A DNA stretch of 39,571 nucleotides, taken from assembly GCA_050742455.1 (NCBI GenBank), contig JBOGIG010000002.1, positions 1 to 39,571 on the forward strand, read 5' to 3'. Position numbers and translations under genes: made by a program. Below, piece after piece: positions 15,139 to 22,986 of the stretch. The notes beneath the pieces are model-generated. The model was not told where the DNA came from. It did not search any database and saw only the letters and a list, made by a program, of their open reading frames with translations. This stretch comes from JBOGIG01 sp050742455. Its GTDB lineage: Bacteria > Actinomycetota > Acidimicrobiia > Acidimicrobiales > JBOGIG01. Position 1 is the stretch's first letter. Each line of letters starts with the position of its first letter.

Positions 15139-16010
15139 GGCGCTGAGGGTTCCTCGGACTTTGATCGGATCAGGGATTGGAAATATTCGGCCACTTCTTC
15201 TTCGTCGACGCGTTCAAAACCGCTCTCGGTAATAGTGGCCACCGACGGGTAGATGCCCCGGATCACATCAGGGCCCCCGGTGGCCGAGTCCTCATCAGCC
15301 GCCTCGTAGAGCCCCTTGATGGCCAGGCTGATGGCCTCGGCGCCCGTCATCGCCTCCCGGTAGCCCAGCTTGATCGTCGTACGGGCGTCGCGTCCCCCCG
15401 AACCGGTGGCGTGCAGGTCGGCTTCCTCGTAGCGACCTCCGGTGACGTCGTAGGTGAAGATGCGGCCCTTGCCCCGCTTGGTGTCGAAGCCTCCCAACAG
15501 GGGAACCACCACCAGGCCCTGCATGGCCATAGCCAGGTTGCCCCGGATCATCTGTCCCAGCTGGTTGGCCTTGCCCTCAAGGGAAAGGGCCATGCCCTCG
15601 ACCTTCTCGTAGTGCTCCAGCTGGGTCTGGAACAGGCGAACCATCTCGACGGCCGGTCCCGCCGCCCCGGCGATTGCAATGCCCGAATGACGATCGGCCG
15701 GGAACACCTTCTCGATCCGGCGATGGGCAATGGCGTGTCCTTCGGTGGCCCGCCGATCCCCGGCCATTACAACCCCGTCGGCGTAGCGAAGGGCCACGAT
15801 CGTGGTGCCGTGTCGAATCTCCAGCCCAGGCCCTGATGGCCCGCCCCCGATGGTGGGCCATGCCGGACCAACTCCGGGGCTGCTGCCCCCACCGGGGGCG
15901 CCGCCGGCCGCTTCTGTCGGCTGTACACCCAGCGGATGTCCGGTACGGCGCAGCAACAGGGCGAAGTCGGGGCCCGGGTCGGACGAGGCGGGAAAGTTGA
16001 ATAGCGTCAT
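15135..16010 (-). CDS. prcB: Proteasome beta subunit, catalytic
   Basis: A 291-aa precursor. A 68-residue, Gly/Pro-rich propeptide ends in RHG; autocleavage exposes Thr69 (TTIVALRYADGVVMAGD) as the N-terminal nucleophile. In mature numbering Thr1, Asp17 and Lys33 are all present (GDRRATEG, then RRIEKVF), so the subunit should be active. GSGGRDARTTIKLGY contains the conserved SGG-type loop near the active site. The propeptide guides assembly and keeps the site silent. pup lies 19 bp upstream on the same strand and prcA overlaps downstream. Confidence 0.96.
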   Translation of the reverse strand: MTLFNFPASSDPGPDFALLLRRTGHPLGVQPTEAAGGAPGGGSSPGVGPAWPTIGGGPSGPGLEIRHGTTIVALRYADGVVMAGDRRATEGHAIAHRRIEKVFPADRHSGIAIAGAAGPAVEMVRLFQTQLEHYEKVEGMALSLEGKANQLGQMIRGNLAMAMQGLVVVPLLGGFDTKRGKGRIFTYDVTGGRYEEADLHATGSGGRDARTTIKLGYREAMTGAEAISLAIKGLYEAADEDSATGGPDVIRGIYPSVATITESGFERVDEEEVAEYFQSLIRSKSEEPSAP

Positions 16011-16029
16011 CGGACCCGCACCCTACCGG

Positions 16030-16224
16030 TTATTGACCCCCCTTTTGCACGTAGTTGCGCACAAATTCCTCGGCGTTGTCCTCCAGGACCTCATCGATCT
16101 CGTCCAGGAGGTCGTCCATCTCGGCCTTTAGCTTGTCGCCCTTGTCCGATGTGGCGGGCGCCTCCTCCACGGCCGTCTCGGATCGCGCCGGAGCAGGCTT
16201 TCTCTTGAGTTCCCGTTCAGTCAT
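16030..16224 (-). CDS. pup: Prokaryotic ubiquitin-like protein Pup
   Basis: 64 aa, the usual length. The N-terminal half is disordered and charged. Residues 28-57 (DKLKAEMDDLLDEIDEVLED, then AEEFVRNYVQ) form the helix that pairs with the ARC coiled coil. The protein ends in GGQ, so Dop must deamidate the terminal Gln to Glu before PafA can ligate it. The start ATG 16224 has a strong ribosome site, AGGAG, six bases upstream. It sits between dop and prcB, the canonical order. Confidence 0.97.
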   Translation of the reverse strand: MTERELKRKPAPARSETAVEEAPATSDKGDKLKAEMDDLLDEIDEVLEDNAEEFVRNYVQKGGQ

Positions 16225-16233
16225 GACAATCTC

Positions 16234-17775
16234 CTATGAACCGAGTCGATCCAGCAGTTCGGCTGGCGTCGAACACTCTTCCAACAACTTATCGACATGA
16301 GCTGCCGTTCCCTTCAGCGGCTCCATCATCGGCACCCGGCGCAGCGGGTCGGTGCCCAGATCGAAGACCATGGAGTCCCAATTGGCCGCGCTCACGTATG
16401 ACGACCACCGCTGCAGGCATTTGCCCCGAAAATAGGCTCGGGTGTCCCGAGGGGGCTCGGTCACTGCCTTCGAGATCTCCTCGGTACTGAACAGCGTCTC
16501 GGTGCCCAGCCGTGCAAACAAAGACTTTGACGGCCGCAGGTCGTGATACTGCAGGTCCATGGCAGCCAAGCGATGATCGCTCCATTCCAGCTCGTGACGC
16601 TCCCGGTAGGCATCGATGAGACGGTACTTAGCCACCCAGTCCAGTTGGTCCGCCAAACTGTCGGGGTCGGTTTCCAGGCCGCCCAGCACCGCCTCCCACC
16701 GGTCCAGGAGGCGGCGACCATCGACGTCGCCCCCGATAGCGTCCAGACCGATCTCCTCGGCGTACTTGCGGGAGAGATCGAACAATTCCCACTGCAACTC
16801 CAGGGCGGTGATGGTGCCCCCTTCCGCCAGGTCCAAGGGCCGGCGCAGGGTCAGGTCGTAGGACACCTGGTGCATGGCTTCGACCGGGTCGGCCAGACCG
16901 AGGTCTCTGGCCGTGGTGAAGTCGTCCTCGATCATCGCCAGGATGAGTGCTGTGACGCCGATCTTGAGCCAGATAGCCACCTGAGCCAGATTGGCGTCAC
17001 CCACGATCACGTGAAGCCGTCGGTACTTCGACGAGTCCGAATGCGGCTCGTCTCGGGTATTCACGATCGGTCGCTTGAGCGTGGTCTCCAGGCCCACGGC
17101 CTCCTCGAAGAAGTCGGCCCGTTGGGTCAATTGAAAGGTAGGCGCCTCATCGGGGCCGTTCCCCCTCGATCCCGGACGCGGCCCGTGCCCACGCCCTCCC
17201 CCGAATCCGGCCTCGCTGCCCACCTTGCCCGCGCCCGTGTATATCTGTCGGGTCACGAAGTGGCTGGTTATATGCCTCACCACTTGGTCGAAAGGCACCG
17301 TGCGATCCATCAGGTAGTTCTCGTGGGCTCCGTAGGAGTTGCCCTTCCGGTCGGAGTTGTTCTTGTAAATGACAAATTGTTGACCGGGCTCGCACATCTT
17401 GGCTGCGGCGGCCATCGATCGGATGAGTATCTCCTCACCCGCTTTGTCGTAAAGAACCGCCTCGAGGGGGTTGGCGCACTCTGGTCCGGAATACTCGGGA
17501 TGGGCGTGGTCCACGTAGAAGCGGGCTCCGTTGGTGAGCACCGCATTGACCAGGTGCGTCTCAACCTCGGGGGCCATGTCCCCTTCCCGGGTGAACCCGC
17601 GGGCATCTTGTTCGGGGGACTCGTCCTCGAAGTCCCAGCCGACCCTGCGCGCCAATCCGGAAACGTAGGCGTTGATCAGGACCGACGAGGCAGCGATGGG
17701 ATTGCTTTCGCCGCCCGCCCCCGTAACCTGAATCCCAAACTCAGTCTCGGTGCCACAGACCTTTACTATGGCCAT
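16234..17775 (-). CDS. dop: Deamidase/depupylase of Pup
   Basis: A 513-aa carboxylate-amine ligase-fold enzyme that deamidates Pup and removes it from substrates. It starts MAIVKVCGTETEFGI and keeps catalytic Asp89 in FYVDHAHPEYSGPEC. The Dop-specific loop missing from PafA is present (about 48-72, with DESPEQDARGF). KNNSDRKGNSYGAHENYL and RPIVNTRDEPHSDSSKY also match. A Gly/Arg-rich stretch of about 25 residues (187-211) after TGAGKVGSEAG is longer than in mycobacterial Dop as I remember it and is probably a flexible surface loop. It lies 9 bp upstream of pup. Confidence 0.95.
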   Translation of the reverse strand: MAIVKVCGTETEFGIQVTGAGGESNPIAASSVLINAYVSGLARRVGWDFEDESPEQDARGFTREGDMAPEVETHLVNAVLTNGARFYVDHAHPEYSGPECANPLEAVLYDKAGEEILIRSMAAAAKMCEPGQQFVIYKNNSDRKGNSYGAHENYLMDRTVPFDQVVRHITSHFVTRQIYTGAGKVGSEAGFGGGRGHGPRPGSRGNGPDEAPTFQLTQRADFFEEAVGLETTLKRPIVNTRDEPHSDSSKYRRLHVIVGDANLAQVAIWLKIGVTALILAMIEDDFTTARDLGLADPVEAMHQVSYDLTLRRPLDLAEGGTITALELQWELFDLSRKYAEEIGLDAIGGDVDGRRLLDRWEAVLGGLETDPDSLADQLDWVAKYRLIDAYRERHELEWSDHRLAAMDLQYHDLRPSKSLFARLGTETLFSTEEISKAVTEPPRDTRAYFRGKCLQRWSSYVSAANWDSMVFDLGTDPLRRVPMMEPLKGTAAHVDKLLEECSTPAELLDRLGS

Positions 17776-17863
17776 TTCGCGACCCTAGCCCGCGGCGGCG
17801 GCCCCCAGGTACTGCCCTGCCCCTCGCGGTGCGGATCCGAGGACGGTGCCGGGGAGGGGAACC

Positions 17864-19648
17864 CTACAGGTACTGACCTGTTCCCACCGTCTCGATCGAT
17901 CTGCCGCCCGTGGTCCGCGTGCCCTCGGACATGAGGGTGCGGACGTAGACGATGCGCTCGCCCTTCTTGCCCGAGATCTTCGCCCAGTCGTCAGGGTTGG
18001 TCGTATTGGGGAGATCCTCGTGTTCCTTGTACTCCTGTTGAATCGACTCCAGCAGATCGGAGGTCCGGATCCCTTTGCCCTGTTTGGCAATGGTCCGCTT
18101 GATGGCCAGCTTCTTGGCCCGGCGAACAATGTTCTCGATCATGGCCCCCGAAGCGAAATCCTTGTAGTACAGGATCTCCTTATCGCCATTCTGGTAGGTG
18201 ACCTCCAAGAATCTGTTTTCGGTGTCCGTCCGGTACATCTCGGCCACGGTCGTCTCGATCATGACCTCCACCGTCTTGGCGGCGTCTCCTTCTCCCAACT
18301 GGGCCACCTCCTCGGCATCGAGGGGCAGGTCGGGGGTAAGGTATCGGGAGTAGATCTGGCGGGCCGCATCCTCACCCGGACGCTCGATCTTGATCTTTAC
18401 ATCGAGGCGTCCGGGGCGCAGGATGGCAGGGTCGATCAGATCCTCACGGTTGGATGCGCCGATGACTATCACGTTGCGCAGCGCTTCCACTCCATCAATC
18501 TCTGCCAGAAGCTGGGGGACGATCGTTGACTCCATGTCCGAGCTGATCCCCGTGCCCCGGGTCCGGAACAGTGAGTCCATCTCGTCGAAGAAGACAATGA
18601 CCGGTACGCCTTCCTCCGACTTCTCTCGGGCCCTCTGGAACACCAGACGGATCTGGCGCTCGGTCTCCCCCACATACTTGTTGAGCAGTTCCGGGCCCTT
18701 GATGTTGAGGAAATAGCTGCGGGCGGCCACGTCTCCGGCGGACGCGGCCACCTTCTTGGCCAGCGAATTGGCCACGGCCTTTGCAATCAGGGTCTTGCCG
18801 CATCCAGGCGGGCCGTACAGCAGTATTCCCTTCGGCGCAGGCAGGCGATGCTCGACGAAGAGCTCCCGGTACAAGAAGGGGAGCTCGACCGCATCGGTGA
18901 TGGCCTCGATCTGGGTGTCCAGGCCCCCCACATCGTCATACGAAATGTCTGGAACCTCCTCCAAAACGAGTTCCTCGACCTCGGGACGAGGCAGCTTCTC
19001 CAATAACAGGCCGGTCCTGGAATCCATGAGCAGCGAGTCCCCGGGACGAAGTTTGACCCCCACCAGGCTTTGGGCCAGCTCGACCACCCGTTCCTCGTCG
19101 GCGCGACCGGCCACCAGTGCCCGGCCCTCGCCTTCGAGCAATTCCTTCAGGGTCACCACTTCACCCGAACCGTCGAAACTGCGGGCCAGGACCACATTGA
19201 GGGATTCGTTGAGGACAACTTCCTGGCCTTTGTGCAGACCGCTCAGTTCGATCTCGGGATGCAGGGATACCCGCATCTTGCGCCCGCCGGCGAAAACATC
19301 GACGGTGCCGTCGTCGTTGGTCCCGAGGAATGTGCCATAGCCCGAAGGCGGCTGGGTCAGCTTGTCGACCTCTTCTCTCAGGGTGGCCACATGCTCGCGG
19401 GCCTGCGACAAGGTGAACGTCAGCTTCTCGTTGCGCGACACCGCCTGGGCCAGCTGGCCCTTGGTCTCGAGCAGTCGTTCCTCCAGCGTGCGAACCCGCT
19501 TGGGGGCATCCAGGAGCTGGCGGCGCAGGGCCACCACTTCTTCTTCGGCCCCCTTGAGCTGCTCTTGGCATTCGGATAACTGACGCTCGTAGGCGTCTAA
19601 GCGCCTTTTGAACTCCGAGTCGGACGTGCTGACCACCTCCTTATCCAT
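17864..19648 (-). CDS. arc: Proteasome-associated AAA+ ATPase ARC/Mpa
   Basis: A 594-aa hexameric unfoldase that recognises Pup and feeds substrates to the 20S core. Residues about 10-98 form the coiled coil that binds Pup, followed by two OB domains (about 100-225). The AAA module has Walker A GPPGCGKT (279-286), pore loop KYVG (324-327), Walker B VIVFFDEMD (350-358) and IGASNREDLIDPAILRPGR. The C-terminal GQYL (591-594) is the docking tail for the alpha ring. ATG 19648 gives the expected family start; the upstream extension to 19810 overlaps the divergent ferredoxin gene. It is 88 bp upstream of dop; mycobacterial homologues are about 609 aa. Confidence 0.96.
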   Translation of the reverse strand: MDKEVVSTSDSEFKRRLDAYERQLSECQEQLKGAEEEVVALRRQLLDAPKRVRTLEERLLETKGQLAQAVSRNEKLTFTLSQAREHVATLREEVDKLTQPPSGYGTFLGTNDDGTVDVFAGGRKMRVSLHPEIELSGLHKGQEVVLNESLNVVLARSFDGSGEVVTLKELLEGEGRALVAGRADEERVVELAQSLVGVKLRPGDSLLMDSRTGLLLEKLPRPEVEELVLEEVPDISYDDVGGLDTQIEAITDAVELPFLYRELFVEHRLPAPKGILLYGPPGCGKTLIAKAVANSLAKKVAASAGDVAARSYFLNIKGPELLNKYVGETERQIRLVFQRAREKSEEGVPVIVFFDEMDSLFRTRGTGISSDMESTIVPQLLAEIDGVEALRNVIVIGASNREDLIDPAILRPGRLDVKIKIERPGEDAARQIYSRYLTPDLPLDAEEVAQLGEGDAAKTVEVMIETTVAEMYRTDTENRFLEVTYQNGDKEILYYKDFASGAMIENIVRRAKKLAIKRTIAKQGKGIRTSDLLESIQQEYKEHEDLPNTTNPDDWAKISGKKGERIVYVRTLMSEGTRTTGGRSIETVGTGQYL

Positions 19649-19672
19649 TCGACCATACACTTGCTTTGAGAG

Positions 19673-19702
19673 TTGACGTTGGCAAGCAGCTTTCGTTACC
19701 TT
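19673..19702 (+). promoter_or_regulatory. Candidate sigma70-type promoter for ferredoxin
   Basis: TTGACG at 19673-19678, an 18-base spacer and TACCTT at 19697-19702, with the ferredoxin start 34 bases further on. The placement fits, but the -10 is weak. Confidence 0.4.
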
Positions 19703-19736
19703 TCGGAGCGTCCGCCACACCTGGAGAGGCAATCGT

Positions 19737-19979
19737 ATGAAGGTCTGGATAGACCAAGATCTGTGCACGGGGGACGGCCTGTGCGAGGAGATCGCTCCGG
19801 CCGTCTTCACCCTGCTCGATGACGGACTCGCCTACGTCAAGGAGGGCGAGTTGGTCAAGAGCGAACCAGGCGGGTCCGAGGGGATGGCGGCGGTGCCATC
19901 CGACTTGGAAGATGCCGTCGTGGAAGCGGCCGAGGAATGTCCCGGCGAGTGCATCTTCATAGAGACGACCCCCGGCTGA
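19737..19979 (+). CDS. Small ferredoxin, probably 3Fe-4S type
   Basis: An 80-aa ferredoxin. Cys10 and Cys16 lie in CTGDGLC (C-x5-C, the pattern of single-cluster 3Fe-4S ferredoxins where the middle ligand is missing); Cys68 precedes Pro in ECPGEC, with an additional Cys72. Actinobacterial proteins of this type commonly donate electrons to cytochrome P450s or other oxygenases, but no such gene is nearby. GGAGAGG upstream of ATG 19737 is a clear ribosome site. It is divergent from arc, with 88 bp between starts. Confidence 0.92.
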   Translation: MKVWIDQDLCTGDGLCEEIAPAVFTLLDDGLAYVKEGELVKSEPGGSEGMAAVPSDLEDAVVEAAEECPGECIFIETTPG

Positions 19980-20005
19980 TCTTTACGTCTTTACGCCGGC
20001 TCGGT

Positions 20006-21175
20006 TCATGAGGAGAGGCATGGCCCGGTGGAGACCGCCGAGTTTCCCTGAGTGCCCAGCACGGCACGCAGCTCGGTATCGGCTAGGGCGTAGGACGTGC
20101 CCGGTTGATCCGGGGCTATGGCGAAGGCGATCCCCATGACCATACCCGCGGTGTTGACCAGTGCTCCTCCCGAGTCCCCCGGAAAGAGCTGGGATGCCAG
20201 GATGAACACGTCGCGCTTGGTGGTGTGGCGACCGTACAGGTCTCGGCCTACGGCCTGAACCTCATCCTTGATCAAGGCCGGAGCTTCATCCAGTTGATCC
20301 TGGCCGTTAGGGTGGCCCAGCACCGCACCCGAATCGCCCACCCGGCCCTTGGTCAGGGGCAGTGGCGTTTCCCCCAAGCCGGGCACGCTCAGAAGGGCGA
20401 TATCCCGGTTGGGATCGAAGGCCACGACGGTGGCGGGCAACCGCCGACCATTGAGTTCGGCCACATATGTCCGGCTCTCACCGGCCACGACGTGGGCATT
20501 GGTCACGATCAGATCGGTGGCAACGGCGAACCCGCTACCCTCCTGTATCCGATTGCAGGCCGTGCCCTCGACCTTTACAGTGGACAGGGCAAGTGAGCTG
20601 CTCAGGGCCGGGCTAAGGCCGGAGGCCGTCGGAGGGGGACCCACGACAGGCGAGGGGGCCAACCCACTGAATACCTGGGGGAAGTTGTCTGCCCCGACCA
20701 GCCGGCGCAGAGCCTGAAGCGTGTTGGGTGAGGAGGGCGCGGCGTGCTCGACCCAGCGCCCGATGACCGAGCCCCGCGCCTGGCGGGACAAACCACCGGG
20801 TACCTCGGCCATTGACGGGATCAGCAGCCACACGGCCACCAGGACCCCGAGGACGCCTACCACCGCTCCGGCCGATCGGTCCAGCACCCGCAAGGGTCCC
20901 AGCGGGATGATAGAGCGAGCCCTCGATCCCACGACCACACCCAGTGCCTGGCCGGCGAGGGCCCCTCCGATGAGAACCACGGTGGCCACCACCAGGCGGG
21001 TGGTCGGGCTGGAACTCGAAAGGGATCGAACGGCGGCCGGCACGAACAGGGCCGCCACATAGAAGCCCAGGGCCAGTCCGATCCAGGAGAATGCCCGGGC
21101 CATGAGGCCAAGTCGGTATCCCCCGAATCCGGCTGATACGGCCAGCACGATGATCACGATGTCCAATATGTTCAC
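20006..21175 (-). CDS. MarP-like membrane serine protease (CvpA domain plus trypsin-like domain)
   Basis: A 389-aa protein. Residues 1-120 form about four membrane helices resembling the CvpA/colicin V production domain. A linker (125-200) leads to a periplasmic-side trypsin-like domain with the full triad: His228 (TNAHVV), Asp258 (NRDIALL) and Ser335 (PGDSGGAL). Cys207 and Cys386 could form the disulfide known from mycobacterial MarP, which supports survival in acid. Identification is by architecture. The GTG start overlaps the TrmI stop as GTGA (21175-21172), so the two are coupled. Confidence 0.9.
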   Translation of the reverse strand: MNILDIVIIVLAVSAGFGGYRLGLMARAFSWIGLALGFYVAALFVPAAVRSLSSSSPTTRLVVATVVLIGGALAGQALGVVVGSRARSIIPLGPLRVLDRSAGAVVGVLGVLVAVWLLIPSMAEVPGGLSRQARGSVIGRWVEHAAPSSPNTLQALRRLVGADNFPQVFSGLAPSPVVGPPPTASGLSPALSSSLALSTVKVEGTACNRIQEGSGFAVATDLIVTNAHVVAGESRTYVAELNGRRLPATVVAFDPNRDIALLSVPGLGETPLPLTKGRVGDSGAVLGHPNGQDQLDEAPALIKDEVQAVGRDLYGRHTTKRDVFILASQLFPGDSGGALVNTAGMVMGIAFAIAPDQPGTSYALADTELRAVLGTQGNSAVSTGPCLSS

Positions 21176-22050
21176 GGTCCGCGGTCCAGGTCAGGCTCGA
21201 CCACCAACAGGCGAGCATGGGTAAGAAATCCGGTATGGCCGACCATGCGATGATCGGGCCTCACCGAACGACCCTCGATGTGCCAAGTCCGGTGCAGCAC
21301 CTCGAGAGTCTGGGCCATTCCGAACCGGCTGATGTCAAGCTCGGCCCGAAGCTGGGCTGTTTGGTTGATGGTCGGCAGGTAGGCCAAGAAGATGCCCCCA
21401 GGGGCCATGGCCTCCTGGGCGTGGGCAACCACCCGCCACGGCTCTGGCAGGTCCAGGATGACGCGATCCCAACCGTTGTCTCCAATGCCGTCATAGATAT
21501 CCCGGCACTCCACCTGGAAGTGGTCATCGACGGGGCCCGGAACTTGGCCCCGTGCCGCGCCCTCCGGGCATGGGGCCGGGTCGGGCTCGCTGTCAGGTTC
21601 GAGGTCGGGCAGCGTCTCGTTCAGGAAGGTCCTGACGTTGCTCAGTGCCTTGGCCGCAAAATCCTCACGAATCTCATAGCCAGTCACCCGGGCTCCGGCA
21701 CGCAACATGGCCATGGACAGGGCCCCGGATCCTACGCCCGCTTCCAAGACCCTGGCGCCGGCAAAGATATCGCCTTGGATCAGGATGGCGCCGAGGTCCT
21801 TGGGATAGACCACCTGGGCGCCCCGGGGCATCTTCAGGACAACGTCGCTCAACGTGGGGCGAACTGCCACATAGCGAGCCCCCGACGTGGAACGCACGGT
21901 AGAACCTTCCGGCGACCCGATCACCAAGTCGTGGGAGGTCACCCCGTTGTGGGAGTGAAAAGCGCCACCCTTGCTCAACGCCACCAGATAGCGACGGCCC
22001 TTCGCGTCCAGCAAAAGTGCCCGCTCTCCTGGTCGGAACGGCCCACTCAC
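21172..22050 (-). CDS. trmI: tRNA (adenine-58-N1)-methyltransferase TrmI
   Basis: A 292-aa class I SAM methyltransferase that makes m1A58 in the tRNA T-loop, as a tetramer. The N-terminal beta domain has GPFRPGERALL and HSHNGVTSHDLVIG; MPRGAQVVYPKDLGAIL precedes the SAM loop VLEAGVGSGALS. DLPEPWRVVAHA holds the conserved catalytic-site DxPxP(W) element. GTG 22050 is chosen because it overlaps the upstream stop as GTGA. A Pro/Asp-rich stretch (DLEPDSEPDPAPCPEG) is a surface loop. In mycobacteria trmI also lies close to the proteasome genes. Confidence 0.95.
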   Translation of the reverse strand: MSGPFRPGERALLLDAKGRRYLVALSKGGAFHSHNGVTSHDLVIGSPEGSTVRSTSGARYVAVRPTLSDVVLKMPRGAQVVYPKDLGAILIQGDIFAGARVLEAGVGSGALSMAMLRAGARVTGYEIREDFAAKALSNVRTFLNETLPDLEPDSEPDPAPCPEGAARGQVPGPVDDHFQVECRDIYDGIGDNGWDRVILDLPEPWRVVAHAQEAMAPGGIFLAYLPTINQTAQLRAELDISRFGMAQTLEVLHRTWHIEGRSVRPDHRMVGHTGFLTHARLLVVEPDLDRGP

Positions 22051-22259
22051 GCTCGGTTGTCGGGCGCCGCCCCCTGGTGTTCGATCACCAGGGTTGAACC
22101 GGGAGGCAATTGCTCTGAGTACACCACCCGGTCTCCGTTGGAGCGACGGAGCCACCTGATGACCATGGCTAGAGCGCCCAGGCCCATCCAGACCCGACTG
22201 CCTCCGGCCAATCCATGTCTACGGGCCCGGCGCAGGACCCAGTCCAGTACCACGTCCAC
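22047..22259 (-). CDS. Small single-pass membrane protein
   Basis: 70 aa with a GTG start one base after the preceding stop. A basic N-terminus precedes a membrane segment (VWMGLGALAMVIRWL, about 23-37); the remainder has a short motif RVVYSEQLPPGSTLVIEH that I recall from other actinobacterial small membrane proteins. The function is unknown. It overlaps trmI by 4 bp (GTGA) and belongs to the three-gene membrane cluster upstream of trmI. Confidence 0.7.
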   Translation of the reverse strand: MDVVLDWVLRRARRHGLAGGSRVWMGLGALAMVIRWLRRSNGDRVVYSEQLPPGSTLVIEHQGAAPDNRA

Positions 22260-22260
22260 G

Positions 22261-22491
22261 TCACACCCGCCGGATCTCGACCACCGTCGAGCGCTTGCGC
22301 CCCCGGCGCCGGCCCATCAGGTAAAAAGCCACGCTCAGCCCGACTACCAAAGCGGCCCCACCGGCCAGCAGGCGGGGCTTGGCCGACTCCACCCCCGATT
22401 CCATCGTCGTTTGGGCGGACCGCAGTCGGGACTCTATGTCGTCACGGGTAATTCCGGAATGCTTGGGCCGGGAGTTGTCCTTTGCCATCAT
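22261..22491 (-). CDS. Small membrane protein with N-terminal helix
   Basis: 76 aa (or 75 from the second ATG at 22488). An amphipathic N-terminal region (GITRDDIESRLRSAQTTMES) precedes one membrane helix (LLAGGAALVVGLSVAFYLMG) and a basic tail (RRRGRKRSTVVEIRRV). This resembles the small DUF3618-like partners found beside actinobacterial Holin-X proteins, but the match is from memory. The start overlaps the holin-like stop (ATGATG, with TGA across them), with AAAGGCGG as ribosome site. Confidence 0.75.
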   Translation of the reverse strand: MMAKDNSRPKHSGITRDDIESRLRSAQTTMESGVESAKPRLLAGGAALVVGLSVAFYLMGRRRGRKRSTVVEIRRV

Positions 22492-22868
22492 TGGCCGCCT
22501 TTCGCGCTTTGCCCGGCCAGGTTGTCCCGGTGCTTGGTCTTGGTCTTGGACTTGGTCGCCGCCTTGACCACCATCAGACCGGCCAGGGCGGCGATGACCA
22601 CGGCCCCGGCCAAGCAGATCAGGTACGGCAGCCAAGAGTTGCGGGCTGCAAATGTACGACCCGTCTCGGTTTGGATTGCCCTCAGGCCCGCCAGGAAGGC
22701 CAGCCCCAGCCCGGCGGCCAGGGCAACCGTTCCCGCCATACCAAAGGCCACATAGCGCCCGAGCTTCTTGGCCGGCACGATTGTTTCCTGCTTGGCGTAC
22801 TCGATGACCAGGTCTTTGATCTCCCCCAGCTGTTGGGGTAGGCCCTCGTCCTTTCGATTGGGCGCCAC
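22488..22868 (-). CDS. Actinobacterial holin-like (phage holin superfamily, Holin-X) membrane protein
   Basis: 126 aa. The N-terminal QQLGEIKDLVIEYAKQET is typical of the Holin-X/DUF1469 proteins of actinobacteria. Two membrane helices follow (about 38-62 and 80-103), then a Lys-rich tail. Despite the name these are chromosomal proteins with no known lysis role. The GTG 22868 start has AAAGGAG five bases upstream. The protein ends SAKGGQ; the same bases are the ribosome site of the next gene, so the GGQ end may reflect that constraint. Confidence 0.85.
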   Translation of the reverse strand: MAPNRKDEGLPQQLGEIKDLVIEYAKQETIVPAKKLGRYVAFGMAGTVALAAGLGLAFLAGLRAIQTETGRTFAARNSWLPYLICLAGAVVIAALAGLMVVKAATKSKTKTKHRDNLAGQSAKGGQ

Positions 22869-22882
22869 TGTTCTCCTTTGAC

Positions 22883-22921
22883 GGTGTTCAATTCTCGATG
22901 GTGATGGTGTTCAATTCTCGA
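22883..22921. repeat. 16-bp direct repeat in operon leader
   Basis: GGTGTTCAATTCTCGA occurs at 22883-22898 and 22906-22921, 23 bases apart, in the upstream region of the holin-like gene. It could be a pair of regulator sites or a local duplication. Confidence 0.6.
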
Positions 22922-22986
22922 CGGCAGATCCTGTCCCCCACCCTCGATCCCGCTGTCCTGGGTGGGAGAACCGGATCTGTCCAGTC

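Noticed and set aside
16543..17934. Open frame of over 460 codons on the plus strand
   Set aside because: Entirely antisense to dop, whose family match is certain.
19971..20000. Terminator between ferredoxin and the MarP-like gene
   Set aside because: CCGGC and GCCGG arms exist, but the loop is 18 bases and contains a tandem TCTTTACG; too weak to call.
22488..22868. Holin-like gene as evidence of a prophage
   Set aside because: No other phage gene nearby; Holin-X-type proteins are ordinary chromosomal genes of actinobacteria.
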